Source of the DNA: Volvox africanus
Taxonomy: Eukaryota; Chlorophyta; Chlorophyceae; Chlamydomonadales; Volvocaceae
Direction of reading: 5' to 3'
NCBI GenBank assembly: GCA_030268105.1
Contig: BSDZ01000015.1
Location: 682,001 to 746,000, forward strand
Length of the DNA: 64,000 bases
Shown: positions 43,100 to 56,366 of the stretch, in pieces
Layout: each line of letters starts with the position of its first letter
Numbering within the stretch: the first letter of the stretch is position 1
Notes under the pieces: model-generated
Seen by the model: the letters and a program-made list of their open reading frames with translations, nothing else
What the model was told of the DNA's origin: nothing
Databases searched by the model: none
Position numbers and translations under genes: made by a program

Positions 43100-45750
43100 A
43101 CAGGTACGGAGAAACACCCCATACACCGCTAACATACACTCCATCTAATGGGAACCCCCGTCAGTTCGTTGGGCCTCCCAGTCTTACATGAAACACAAAA
43201 GCTGCAACTGAAATGTAATAATACAAGGGGGGAAGTCATTCTTCGAATGTACACATATACATGCACGATTAAAAACATCACACAGCCTGTCAGCTACTAC
43301 GGCAGTGCAATAGGACGAACAAAAGGACGCAAATTCCGCTCAGGCTAAGCAACATTTGGCCCGCCAGAACTATGGGTATGAAAACTGTGGCAGCAGAACT
43401 CGCACAGCTCAAAAGCCACTCAGCATGTACGGACACTGGCGTCGCCGTCATAAACACCGGCGACACCTGGATACCGAAAACAATTGAGTACGGGCGATAA
43501 GGTGCGACAACAAACACCCACACCATCACCACCACAATCAAATCCACCGCTGCCCCAATCGCCTCAAAAGGCACCGACGCGCATCTCCACTCTCCCAGAC
43601 TTACTGTGTCACATGCGTCCCAGCTTAGATACCCAACTTGCTACCTGCTTTTGTCAGCCTGCGGCGTCCCCCTGTGGGCTATAAGCTGCCTGCCTTACTG
43701 GTACTGCCTGATAAGAAGTCCTCCAAACGCCCGCCGCCTCTAGTGCGTAAATCTATACCTCCGACACCAATCTTCCCTCACTCTCCACGACGGAAGTAGG
43801 TCGTACACTCCAACTCCATAAGGTACACACACTCACATAAACATTTATCTCTCAACACACATGGCACAAAAACGTCACAGCACACCACTCTCATACAGCG
43901 CGCAAAGCGCTCAGTCGCTCGCTACTTCACGATATTAAGTGTTCGTGACAGTACAATATCGTACGACGACATAGCACCTGTACGGTACACTGTTCTATAC
44001 GCACGTACGGACGTCTCTCTCTCTTGTCCAGCAGTTATCCATGATCTTTCAGTCATCTTGTGCAACGTTGGCAATAGGCAACAAGCCATGACTAAACTCC
44101 AGCAGAAAGGGAGCTCCTGAAGGTAAGCCAGCTCGTGCCCGAAGAGCTTCGTGCTTTTGCTTTAAAACCCACACATTCCTAGCGCTAGGGGGCCCCGGGG
44201 TTCAGGGTTGGGGAAATAAGGGCGAAGCGGCTCGTGTCCAAAAGCCGGGTGGAGGTACGGGGGTAGGGTCTGTCTCGACAAGAACGCGAAAAAAGGCACG
44301 CGGCACCATAAAATGTAGCCACGGGAAATTAACAAACGAGAGCCGGCGAAAGGCCAGAGGGCGCCAAACCCAAAGTCATAACAGCAGTGCCTTAGTGCGA
44401 TTTGCATCTGGATCTGGATGTCAATACGAGTATGAGGGCCGCGAGGACTCAAAGCATCCTTTCCTTGAGAGGCCTAGGCCGTTCACGATCCCGATCGGTG
44501 GAAAGAAGGCAATTAAACAGCACACAATCAAATTGCGCGACCTTTCCAGCGATTATTGGGAATAGCAGTAGCAGTAGCAGTAGATGGTAGCAGCATTCCA
44601 GGACAACGAGAAAAGCAACCTTCGCGAGTCAGTCTCGTAAATAAAGGATTGAAGACGACTCGTTAGAGACTCGACTGGCCGAACAGTCAAGAATATCTCT
44701 TCACACCAGATTACCATCCCACAACCCAAACAACGTGCGCCTACACGCACTACTGCGCTGCTTCGCCGTACAGACGGGCGCAAACCAGAACATGTGGTAC
44801 GCCCCATGCCACCCCAACATGGCTTTGCCCACACATGAGACGTCGTTTCTGTCTTGTCCTGATCGCCTTCCTACGCTCATCGAAGGACATCACGACATGC
44901 CATCGTGCATGGGGAGCCTTCTTTCTTATCACTGCCTGGCTTCCTTTCCAGTTCCGGTCAGGGACCCCACCCACCTCATCGTAATGGGAAGTATCCCATT
45001 AGGGAGCTGCCCAGTAGCCAACCACTCCGTAGTTAGGACCTCCAGCTTGCAAGCGATCCAGATCATTTGTCGTCATATCAAGCTGCGAATCGACACCGCG
45101 CCCCACTACCGCACCTCCGTACTGCCCCATCCTCTTCGGGACAGACAGGTCAATCTAGCAACTTCCACCTATCGAGGAGGGCCAGGAGGATCTGGCCCCA
45201 TTCCAAACATCCATTATGTCGCCAGGAAATCAGCCCCTGTCCCCTGATGCCTAGACACATACCTGCAACAGTGTGGATCACTAATCTTGCGACCACACAT
45301 CACATCACATCATAGACGTGTCAGGAACTTATTGCCCCTCATGCCTTTCCAAGACTCCGCTTGTAGCAGGGTCTCCGTGCTGCAAGCGCGCTAGCAAGCC
45401 ATGGTCCAGTCTGCCAGACCTTGATCTGCATCCTGGAATCCGCATCCGCTTCAAGCATCACCATCACCACCACCATTACTATCATCACCATTACCACCAC
45501 CACCACCATCATCATCATCACCACCACCTGCCACCATGCCCCGAATGCAAATAACCCCGTCATGGAGCAGCAAACTGTGAAGAGCGAGTGGGGTTCAGGA
45601 AAACACCCACCCGTTTTCAACGAACTCTCGGCCATGTTCTATGGCCATGTTTGAACCACAGGGTGCACGCCGCCAGGCCACCTAGCGTAATGCTCGAGTG
45701 TATTGCCCTACCCTGTGGCTATCTTCCTCCAGCCAGGTGGGTTTGCTCCA
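43100..45750. other. gene-poor stretch, nothing supported
   Basis: Only short frames of non-coding character were seen. It contains simple repeats such as the CAC/CAT tract at 45457-45531. The 3' UTR of the minus-strand gene ending at 45752 should extend into it. Confidence 0.4.
45457..45531. repeat. CAC/CAT triplet tract
   Basis: ATCACC, ACCATT and CATCAT triplets run for about 75 bases. Confidence 0.9.
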
Positions 45751-45751
45751 C

Positions 45752-48738
45752 CTAGGATGGCCTGGCCTCGGAAGGGTCTGTACGTGGAGTCGGTTGAGGA
45801 GTGACGTCGCGCGCCCGAGCCTGCAGCCGCAATCTTGAGGCCCTCTCACGCGCCTCCGCCAACTGCTGCTTCGCCACCGCCAGCCGCACCCCGTAATACT
45901 CCGTAGTTCCTGTCGCCGCCGCCGTGGCAGCACCAGGCAGACCACCCATGTCTTTCTTATCTAACTGCCCGCCGTTACCTGGGCTCGACGGCTCCCGCTC
46001 GATTTCACTGGTACGATTGCTGACGAAGAGCGCCAGCGCTGGGGAACCCGCTGCCTCCGCCTCTGGGGACGCTGCGGGGGATGATGCCTCCGCCTCCGCC
46101 GCCTCTGGGGCCGCAGTGGAAGATGACGCTTCTGCCTCCGCCTCCTCTCGGACTGGAGCTCCTGTCGCCAAACGTGTTGCTGGCTGCAGACGCAACGTTG
46201 AACAAGAATCGGCTACAGTCAGGGCTGCTGCTGCCCGGCTTGGCATTGATGGTAATGGTGGCGGCAAATGATCAATTGTTGCGGCCACGGCAGCAGCAGC
46301 TGCCGCCCTGGCGGCCGCCACAGCCAGTGCTGCCTGTTGTGCGGTCGACTCCGACGCCTGACGTATGCGCTTTTGCTCATGCCGGCACCGCACATACTCG
46401 CCTAATCGCTGTCGTACCCATTCCCCAACAGCGCCGTACAGCGGCGCATTTGGCGCACCCATAATGAGGTGAAAGTGCATCAGCCGATCACGATGTGGGT
46501 CATGCGGCATGTCGTACGTGAGTGCTTGCGACGCGTCCCCCGATCGTTGTACAGCTAAGCCATCTGCGGTGCACAAGATGGCGTACAGAGCCGCGAGCGC
46601 CGGAACTAGACCCGGCCAGGTGGCCATATACTCATCCGCGACCCGGAGTCGCCGTGAACCAAGGATTTCGAATTTCCGCACGCCGCTCGCATCGCCATTG
46701 CTGTTGCTGCCGTACATGGGGGCCTGACGCATTGTCTCACGAAGGCAGTAGAACCTCCAGCACTTAAGGTCTGTCAGAAGGCCCCACACGACGATAGGCC
46801 GGGCCTGCTCGGCAATAGGCCGGGCACCGTTACCGTTGGCTCCGCTGTCTCCGCTGTCAACCGGGGCCGCCACGTGCCCTCCGCCCCGACGGCCGCCCAC
46901 GCGGTGTGGGGTAACAGGAACCGAGCCCCGGGTGTGCAACGCCGCTTCCATCATGCGAGCCCATAGCCGGTACTTCGTCGCCGTCACTGCTAGCGTACCG
47001 CCTGCCGCCGCCGCCACTTCATCATCCTTCGAAGATCGGGACCAGTCCTGGCTAACCAGACCTGCACAAAAGCTGCCAGCAGGGGTACTGCCGTTGCCGT
47101 TGCTGCTATCGCTGCTATTGCTGCCGTCACTACCATGCGTTTCTACCAGTAGTAGCGGGCTAGCAGCGCCGGAGGAAAGAGCCTCTAGGAGCCCGGTGGT
47201 GGTGGAGTCCCCCAGTGCCAAGTCCCGCACTCCAGGGATGGTTCTGAGCAGCAAGAAACCCGGCATTGACGGAGGGGAGGAGTGAGAGGAAGATCCTGGT
47301 CCCGGCGGTGGCCTGTGCGACGCGACGTGATGCATCCCATTACCGCTGTGATTATATCCACTTTTGTTGTGGTGGATGCTGCTACTGCCATTTCCATGGA
47401 TGTGTTTACCGTTTCCGTTGCTGCTACTGCCGTTCCCGCAGCTGCCAATGTCGTTGGCGGCAGCGAATGAGCCTGCTCCGTTACTATTTCTAGCCGCGGA
47501 AAAGCAATTGCCGTTACTAATGGCGACGTATCCGCTGCCATTGCTGGCGGCGGCAAAGAGGCCGTTGCCACTGCTAGAGGTGAGGGCGCTGCAGTGGCCA
47601 TGTACATTGGGGTGGCCTTGGTTCACATGCGAGCCGTTACATGTTCCGTTTCCGTTGCTGGTCTCTGAGTCTGCGGCCACTGGAAAAAGGGGGCCCTTAA
47701 TGCCATGTCTGCTAGGCATCACGGGCTTCAAATAGCACGCACGGGGTTGTTTGAAGGTATGGGTGGGCAAATGCATATTGGTCCATTCTGCTCCGTAATG
47801 CATGCACTTCGCCCGTAATAAATAATTTTTCATGCAGGCCTCCTAACCTGGAGCTAGCAGACTATCGCACTTCATCCGGGCATAGGTGTTTCAGTCGCCA
47901 ATGGTGTGCGAATCGCTTCAGCAGACTATATATGGCATGGAAACGCCGCCATAGTGCAGCGGTCTGTATTGTGCATGGCGTGATACATTCTGCCCGAGGG
48001 AAAAGGGTGCAAACTGATCCATGAAGGTCGACAACACTCCAAGGATGTAAAACAGGGCTAAACCTAGATCTTCTTGTGCTCATTTATGACCCATTTAACA
48101 ACTACATTTTAACTCCGGCTGCAGTCGGACCGACCTACGCAAAAAGGAACGTCAACCGAACATCACAGTGACTCACTTAGTGCCGCCATGGGTGTTTGGC
48201 CATCCAGCTCCACGTGAAAGGACGTATGAAAGCGACCCGACCCAGACTTTAAGGTCGCCAAGGCATCGAGCTCCTCAGACCCTGCCAAAATCAGTTCGCG
48301 GTCGCTTCCAAGGGCAGCGAAAATTTTCAACAGGTCATACAGAAGGATGTGGATGAGGCTGTTGCCCAGCCGCAACCATCTTTGGCAACGAATCAAGGGC
48401 TCAGCAACAGTCTTCAGAATTGCAGCTGCGCCTTCCTCTGATGGCGCGTACAGCTCAATATCACCGTAACGACAATAGCGTTTAGGTGTCGCCATATGTT
48501 TAAGATAATGATGTTCGAATTCTGCCCTCGTCGTGATGGACGACGGCACAAAGTAGTGCTGGTCTGCCGGCGCGCACGCTGACGCTGAAGCCGCCGGCAG
48601 TGCACATCGAGCAACGTGCAACTCCGTGACAATACTACGAAGGCTGGTAGCAGGATTGACGCATGTTGTTCCTGAGCAGCTGCCGCCTTTCCGCTGTTGC
48701 AGTAGGCGTTTTCCTATCGACGCTTGGAAAGCCTGCAT
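45752..48738 (-). CDS. unknown 865-aa protein with an LTD...WRFY motif (possible nuclease-fold domain)
   Basis: Two exons, 48177-48738 (ATG at 48738) and 45752-47787 (TAG), join in phase across a 389-base GTGAGT-AG intron and read MAALKWTNMHLPTHTFKQPR at the junction. The first 188 residues look globular (RAEFEHHYLKHMATPKRYCR; LIHILLYDLLKIFAALGSD). A Gly/Asn/Ser/His-rich insert follows. Around residues 517-534 is RPIVVWGLLTDLKCWRFY, a pattern typical of PD-(D/E)XK-like and Crinkler-related families of eukaryotes (V.G.LTD...W.FY). A second globular segment, DRLMHFHLIMGAPNAPLYG, precedes an Ala/Glu-rich coiled tail. The nuclease relation is inferred from this motif only; no catalytic triad was assigned. 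Start shared region with the divergent gene at 49621. Confidence 0.72.
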
Positions 48739-49620
48739 TCGGCGTGATCGGCAGAATGGAGTGAAGAGTGAGCCCTAAACCATGCTTCTTTCATCAACCG
48801 CAATGGGTTGTGGTTGTCATGCCGAAATGCATGTAGTAAGGAATGCCGAAACGTACGGAACAACTGACACCGTCAGCTCCAGGCTCCGAGACCGTTTCCA
48901 TCTTTTACATTGCGGCTTACCCTAGCTTTTATTAAAATCTATGCCCGGATTTGTGATGTCTAAATGTAGAACGTTGCCTGGCGTTATCTGTGGGCAAATG
49001 CCTGAATCCTTGAAAGGCTCGGTCGAAAAGCCTACTTCATGCAGCTTAACTAGTTAAACAGATACCGTTTGATCGCTTCTTTTATGCAATATATCGTGGA
49101 GGTGATGTGCAAATAATTTGGACCACTTCCATCGTCATTTCCGGTGAATTATCTAAAACGGATTTCGTTGGTTAAAGTAAACGCTGCTACCGTCTCGTAA
49201 AAACGTCCCTTTGAATCCAGGTTGTTAAATCCAGGAACCCTCGCTTCTAACGACATATAAGGCCCGCCGGCACGGCATCCGATGACCCGTTCATCCGTAT
49301 TGCATTCGACACCCTGCAGCACTGTGACCGGAAACATTAAGGATGCCGGATAACGAGGATCCAGAATCCCTCAACCATGCGGCACTCTGAAGGGGGCTAC
49401 CTCGTGAACTCACCCAAATGAGTCTTCCTGCAGAAGCACGAGCAGGGCGTGAAACGGCGTGATGCATAGCAGCGCCAACGCTGGTCATAACTTGCTGCCG
49501 AAAGCGTCCTGCGTTTGCTGGAATGCCTCAGTTTTCAGTGTATCGGCTGTTCAGCGAGGTGCGCGTCGGTGCGCACTTATGAGCCTTTACGGTTCAGCCT
49601 GGTCCAGCAACCGAGGGATC
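48739..49620. promoter_or_regulatory. divergent intergenic promoter region
   Basis: About 0.9 kb lies between the ATG of the minus-strand gene and the ATG of the plus-strand gene, so both promoters should be here. No coding frame and no recognised elements were found. Confidence 0.4.
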
Positions 49621-52600
49621 ATGGGAATCACGGTAATCCCTGTTAATAATCAAAGCACAGGCCCATACGAACTGGGACCTATTGCAGAGTTGATTTCCAG
49701 ACCTTTGCACCTAGCGACCAATGTGAGGTTACAGGCTCAAGCGGCAAACAAGTTGGTCAGCGGCAAGGGCCCAAGGTACGTACCGTTCAGTTGTGGTTTA
49801 CCTTACCTCCAGGCCTCCGGATACCAGGGGCGCTCATTTTATCCTAAAGGAATGTCAAAAAACCATTCTAAATAACATACATGCGCCACTGTGAACATAT
49901 GCGCATGCTTTGGAGCTCCCAGCACCAGATACACATACCCCGCGTTCCACCTACTGCTGCGCAAAATCCCCAATATCTTTTCGGTGTTCTTAAAGAAGAA
50001 TCACAATTTACAACCAAATTACACCAAATTATAGGTGCATTGTATAGCAGGGACAAAAATATGAAGCTATGAACCTAAAGAAGCAATGTACGGCGACATT
50101 TTGGCACCCGGTGGTGAGGTCTCTATGGCAAGAAAATTTCCTTGGTTGCATCTTTCTGTGGATGGTAAGGTAATAGTTAGCAGTATTACTTCGCGCTCCG
50201 TGAGTTTAATCTATTGAAACTGTTTCAACAAGCTCCCTTGGCTAATGTTACCTTGATTGCTTCAATTTGGTACTTTTTATATGGCTGTAATAATCATTCT
50301 TCTTGAGTTTTAGTCCTGCTCTAGTCTCCAGTGTGACGAAGCTGTCAGAGTGCGCACATCTGGAAACCATTGCGTTTGAGTATTTTAGGGAATTAAGACT
50401 ATGATTGACTCGAAGGCAGTCAGGTTTGTCATCGTTTGTGTGCAGTCTTTCTTGTCATTCTAAGCTGGTGTCGAATGCGTTGAAGACTGTTCCTGTGTAC
50501 TTCAGGTCGCCGGCGGGACAAAAGCTTATAAATGATTTAATGCTAGGCGATGGGGACGTGGACTTAGGTACCGCGTATGACGACGTCGGCGATGCTGAGG
50601 AGCCAATAACCCCGGCTTCCAAACAGCGCAGCCCACGGCATGGCGCACTACCATTGCGTCCATCAAATGGATCTCAGCGTCGTGGCTCCCTTCTCGCCAC
50701 TAGAAGCGTGATCGAATCGGCGAAAACGCTCCGGGCCACCGGTGAGGACAGTGAATACGCCACAGGCACTCTCTCGGACCGCCCCGCCACGGCCCCCGCA
50801 TCTTCTTACACGCTACTCGCGCCGCCTCAGCTTCCCGCAGCCCGGGGTCAGAAAGACTCCCGCACTAGCACTGTCAGTCCACTCCTGGAGCGACACTTGG
50901 TTTCACGCCACACCAGGGCATACCTCGGTGTCGTCACTGCCGTACTGCACCAGGTCTCCAGCCCCGCCGCTACCGGAGCGCCGCGTGACACTCAGCGGCG
51001 CCCAGGAACCGTGCCCCGGGATGTGTATCACCACAGCGCTATAGCGCCGCCCAAACGCCATCACGTCTTAAATGCGGCTACCTCGGCGTCCGCCCCTGTC
51101 AGCTCGGATGGTATTTACGGCGACGGCGGTGACGGCGCCACCGCTGCTGCTGCCGCCACCTCCCGAATCGCGGCACCAGGATCCCCGACAAGCCCACTTC
51201 GCGACTTCACGAATGGTGGGTTCCATTTCCATGAGAGCCCGGATGTGGCTGGTGGGAGTTCCGCTTTCTACGCGCCCTTTGGCGTTGTTGGTGGTCTATC
51301 AACCCGCGGCGGCACGGGGGAGTGCTACGTGCCGTATCTCGACCGATCGTACGGCAGCCATGCTCCGTTGGCATGCACCGTGGATGCTGTTGCGAGGCGG
51401 GCGGAGGCGCACAAGGCCCTGACGCGGCAGAGACTGCTGCAGAAACAGCTAGCACAGCAGATGGCTTCAGGGAGGAAGCCGGGGCCGAATCAACAGAACG
51501 CCCAGCAGCGAGAACAGAATTACCAGAACCAGCCTAGCCAGTTGCAGGCGCCACAGCAACCCCAACAGAAAAAGGCACAGATTGTCCTGCTACAGCCTGG
51601 CCCCAACGAGCCCTACCAGTTGCGCATGGAGGGTGGCGTCCTGCCTGTGGCACTTGGGCTGGCCTGGGACACGTCGCCAGGTGTAGTGGTGGCGGCGGCC
51701 GCCGCGGCCGCTACCACCGCCGCCGCCATTGCAGCGCGAGCGGAGGGCCTCTCCGCCGCCGCATCACCGTACCTTCGTGACTCGGCGCCGTCGCCAAGCC
51801 TCCGCGACACTGCCTTGTCGCCGGGCAACAGGACCAGCCCGGCCTCGCTGGTCAGCGTCGCCGCTGCCATTGCCCCATCACCGGGCTCGCCTCAGCGGCG
51901 GCAAGGCCGTGGCGGCGGCACACTGGAATGGGCTCATCCACAGGCGGGGCTGGGGGAATCGTGCCGTGCGTCACCGACAGGTGCTCCGGGATCGCCGCCT
52001 AGAATTAAGCTGCCGCGTACACCGCAAACGGCAGCGGAGGCGGCGGTGTTGGCGGCGGAGGCGGAGGAGGTGGTTCGGGCGTACCTGCCGCCAGCAGTGC
52101 GGCGCGGCTACAATGGTCATCTAGCTGCGCAGACAGTCAAGGACTGGGAGACCATTGCAGAGCCCAATCGACGAATGATGCAAGAAATTGAAAACGCGAC
52201 GACCTTAGTCCGTGGGAGCACCTCGCGAGTTGCTTCTGCCGCTGCTGCGGCCGCCGGTGGTGGCGGTAACGTCGACAGCCGTGGACGGCAGTCACACAGC
52301 ACTGGTCTAACAGCACTGGGATCTGCGTCTACGAAGCGGCGCGTTGGTGGGCAGGAGGTCGCCGGAGCCGATGCCGCGACCGCCGGCGGGGACGCCACTG
52401 CTGCTAAAAGTGGTACCGCCGCCAATACCACCGACCCCGCCGAGGATAACGCGCCCTTCGGCAAGCACACCTCGGCGCGTGCGCGCCGCCGATACATCCG
52501 CTACAGCTTGGACGTGTTCCCGGAGTTGGGTTTGCCACAACAGATCAACTCGGGGCAACTCGGCTTCGTCGCCGCCGCTAAGTCGAGTGGGCCATTCAGT

Positions 52601-55600
52601 ACTGCTGGTGTCGCCGCCGCCACCGCCGCCGCTGCCGCTGCCCCCTCAGCATTAGCAGCATCGGCTTCCGGTTGGGGCCCGTGGGCCATGTCACCCGCGG
52701 ATTCCTACGGCTTGTTTGGTTTGGACACAGAGGCATCCACAGAGCAGACGGATCCGTACAATCATACTGAAGGCGACTACGGCACACCATACGGCGCTGC
52801 CAAGGGTCCCCGATACGTGCTTGCTGCCGCGGCGCGTGTTCCCGTACCCATACACCTGCATCCGCTGCCAACGCCGCCAGCAGCCATCGCCGCCGTCGTT
52901 GCTGGCGGCGGCACCGCCGGCGCGGCTGCCGCGGCATTACCACAATGGGTTGACCCCCTCGCCGCTGCCGCTTCTGGCAGTATCCGTGGCGGCGCCGCCA
53001 GCAGCGAGTTGGACTCGGCGCTCTCAGGATTGCAGCCGTCGGTGTCCACTGCTTCGGCGCTGGTACTACCCACGGTTGGTAGCGGCTCGCAGAATAGCTT
53101 GCACAGTAGTCGCGGTATGTCGCGCACCACATCCGTCACGCTGGGCGGACTTTCCGCGCGCGGAGTGGGGCTACTGGGCTGTCCGTCAGTACCGCCCCTT
53201 GGGTCGCCCGCGGCGTCGATGGTCCTGGACGAGCCGTCGGGATCCTTATCCGGCGGTGTTGGCGGTAACGATACTGCGCTAATGAGCCGTACTGTCTCTA
53301 TCATGCGCCGTCACGGCGTCCAACACAGTGGCAAGCAGTTGCAGGTGTCAGTTGGAGATGCCTCTGCTGGCATCGCTGACCAGGCAACTTTGTACCGCGA
53401 ACAGTCCGGTCACGGCCCCGCCGGCGGCTTAGCTTCAATCTTGGCACAGCGCATCGACGACTCTCAGTCGGCTCATGCAGCATCGATCTCGGCACCGACG
53501 TTGGGCCGCAGCAGCGCACCATCTCAGGAAGCTTCGTTGCTGCCGCTTATGCACGGCGCCGCCGCAGCATCCTTGCGGCCAGAAAGCAGCCTTGGTCCCT
53601 CCGGGCCGCAGGAGAGCTTGACGCCATCAGCGTCAACGGCGGCGTCAGCGGCGCATTCGCCGGCCCTCAAGTCCACGGGCTCAATGGTGGGCCTGGATTT
53701 AGATTTGGATCTGGATCTGGGTCCAGCCCCCAACCGCGCAAGTGCGATCCAGCGGGGGGGTTTGCTTCGTGGATCTGGGGCAGCAGGCAGCCGCCTGTCC
53801 ATTCCAGGGAGTTATCTGCCGGCGTCTACGGAGGAGTGGGAGGAGGAGGACGCCTACGACGTGGCTGCAGCGGAGAGGGAGGCGATGGAGGCGGCCGATG
53901 CGCATGGCGGCAAAGAGGGGGGTTGGTCCTTTCATGAAAATGGTTTCAGTTCGGCAGGCCCGTCCAGCAGCGTCGTCGCTGGGGGGGCAGCGGAGGCTAT
54001 TGCCGCCGCCGTTGGCGCCAAAGCCGGAGCTGACGAAGTCGAATGGGATGCGGGGCCCACGCCACGGCTTGTCACTCGGCCGGATGGCTCCAGGGGAGGT
54101 GTTCCGTCGACGGCAGTGTCGCCGCTGCCGTTTCACAGACCATCGTCCACTGCCAGTGGCACTGTCGGAAGCGCCTCAGTCGGAAGCTTCACGCCGCGCA
54201 GCGGCGGCGGCACTTCTAGCACGCACATGACTATAGAGCCGGCGGCAGGACGGATGGCTGTCGTCTCAGCGCTCGGTGATGTCACTGTCGCCGCCGCCGG
54301 CAACAATGGCGCTGCCCCCATCGATTATGAAGCCGACGTCGATGGAATGGCGGCGGGCCAGGGCTTGGACGAGCTGAGCGATGGTGACGGCGCCGCTGAG
54401 TTTGCATCCTCCGGTGAGGACTTCTCCCGCGAGGACGTAAACCTGCAGCGGGCTGTGTCAGTGACAGCGGCGACGCAGGGCCCGGTGCTGACCCATGGGA
54501 CTGGCTACCGCGTCGTGACGTCAGTGGCGGCGTCGCTGGTTTCGGAGGATCCCCGCGAGGCGGCCCGGCTGGCGGTGCAGCGCGATCTGGAGGCCCAGTT
54601 GGAACGGAGCTCCGAGCACACCGCAAAGCTGAAGGTGGGGTCACCAGTGAGACAGGGGTGAATTAGAAAACATATCGAGCCTGCCTCCCGGGCTCCGATG
54701 TACGCCAGCGAAGTGGAACATGCACGAGGACATAATTGCTCGAGGACAGCTGCGTGTGTTAGACCACAGAGAACGCAGATGTTTTGTCGTTACACTTTGG
54801 ACGTTTGGAGTACGCACACGAAACCGCGTATCCTCATACCTCCATCTGCCCACGCGCCTCCATGTGCCTCTGTCTATATCCAGTCCTTACACTCCACGTT
54901 CGCTTCCGTCATCTCCCCCGTCCCCATCCCCGCTTTCTCTCTCCCCCGTTTTCTTTTCCCAACTTTTCCCCCAGGCTGCCAGCCGTGCGTCCAAAGCCCT
55001 TGCTCGCGCTGGTCCGCAGCACAGCGCCCTGCTACCAGCGAACCTGCCGCCATTGTCGATGTCCCAGACGCCGGGCACTACAGGCTACAGCATCGTGCAG
55101 CCCCGGGCCTCCCGCGTCGGTCTGCCTCCTTTGGACGAGTCCCAGGGAGGGGCGCTTAGTGTCCTGGATGCGCCCGTGCCGGCTCCCGCGGAGATGGAGG
55201 CCATGGCCAGTGCAGCTAGGGCCGCGCTGTCACCCGCGCTTCCAGCAACGACGGTAGGTAGCTGGGCCGCAGGGTGTCACTTGACGCTGATTCTGCCGCC
55301 TTGGCTGGTTGAGTGGTTTCGGAGCTGCTTCGGTTAACGGCTCCGGATTTCGCCTAAGTTTCGGCTTCAGTATTTTTCGGGCCCTCTGGGTGCGTCTTAG
55401 CCGTCTGTTTACTTTTAATAAAAATCGCTCGTCATAAAAAGGTTTGGTGTTGACGTTCGTAAAGGTATTGATCAGCATCACGATGGGCTTCATTATTGGG
55501 TATGTGCTCTGTCTCTGCATGGGATGGGGGATAGGACGGGAATCGGGAGGGGGGGAGAGGGGGAGCAGAGAGGGAGTAGCACCGCCGTACAAATGCACCG

Positions 55601-56366
55601 CGAACAGGAGAGGGCAATCTTATAGGGTTAGGTCCTAGCGCAGCACAGAACTGAGGTTATTTCTTTCAGAGAGGAAACGAGACGAGGGGACACCCTGGAT
55701 CAATGGCGGGGCTAAAAGACTGAGAAGGCTCCGCTTCCAGCCCCTCTAGCATCTCATGTTTTGCCTTGGGTTATGAGGCTCGGGCTGTCTTGCGTCTTGT
55801 CAGGTTCCAGACTAATCTCGGACAGATTCTTGACTTCATGTGCACAATCCCCAACCCGAAATCGTTGCTCAATCACTTGGTGTTGCGCAAAACGTCTGGT
55901 CACGAACTGACTAAGGGGCTTTTTCTAGAGGGGTCGCTTTCCTTCGAGTGTCGAATGTCGAGCTGCAATTTCAACCTCTTGGTTCCAAACTGGATCCGAA
56001 ACCATCTGCCAACCGCCAACGCCAAATTACCCCCGATGCCCATTCAAAATCCTTTCACAGACGAGCCGCCTTGGGGTTCACCAACAGCCGCAGACATCCT
56101 CCGCACCGGGCGCTCCTCAACCGCAGCGCCGCCCCACCCACCACCTGCAGTCGGAGAAGGAAGGTCGACAGCTACAGCAGAATACCGCAAGCTCACTGGG
56201 CCCCGGCTCCTACATGCACATCCAGGCAACCATTGAGAGAGGGAGAACCGCCCACATGCAGGATTTATGGGCCACGTAACAGACCACGAGACAGGATAGA
56301 GTACGAAATAAGCGCCGTGAGAAGCTGCGTGACATGGCACGTGAAATTCAGCGTAAGGTGTCCATG
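49621..56366 (+). CDS. large low-complexity protein of unknown function; 3' end uncertain
   Basis: Exon 1 is 49621-49775 (MGITVIPVNNQSTGPYELGP, then a helix ending LVSGKGP). Exon 2 is 50506-54634 and exon 3 is 54975-55253, both phase-consistent. The junction 49775|50506 reads SGKGPRSPAGQKLINDLM. A mini-exon at 50401-50423 (MIDSKAV) would splice to the same acceptor in the same phase, an alternative start. Exon 2 (1,376 codons) is Ala/Gly/Ser/Pro-rich with poly-Ala and Gln blocks, an LDLDLDLDLG repeat near 53697-53725 and a few conserved-looking segments (RRGYNGHLAAQTVKDWETIA; RRRYIRYSLDVFPELGLPQQ). A likely exon 4 (56061-56366) follows in phase 0 but has an in-frame TAA at 56277-56279. With that stop the protein is about 1,593 aa. 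Family not recognised. Confidence 0.7.
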
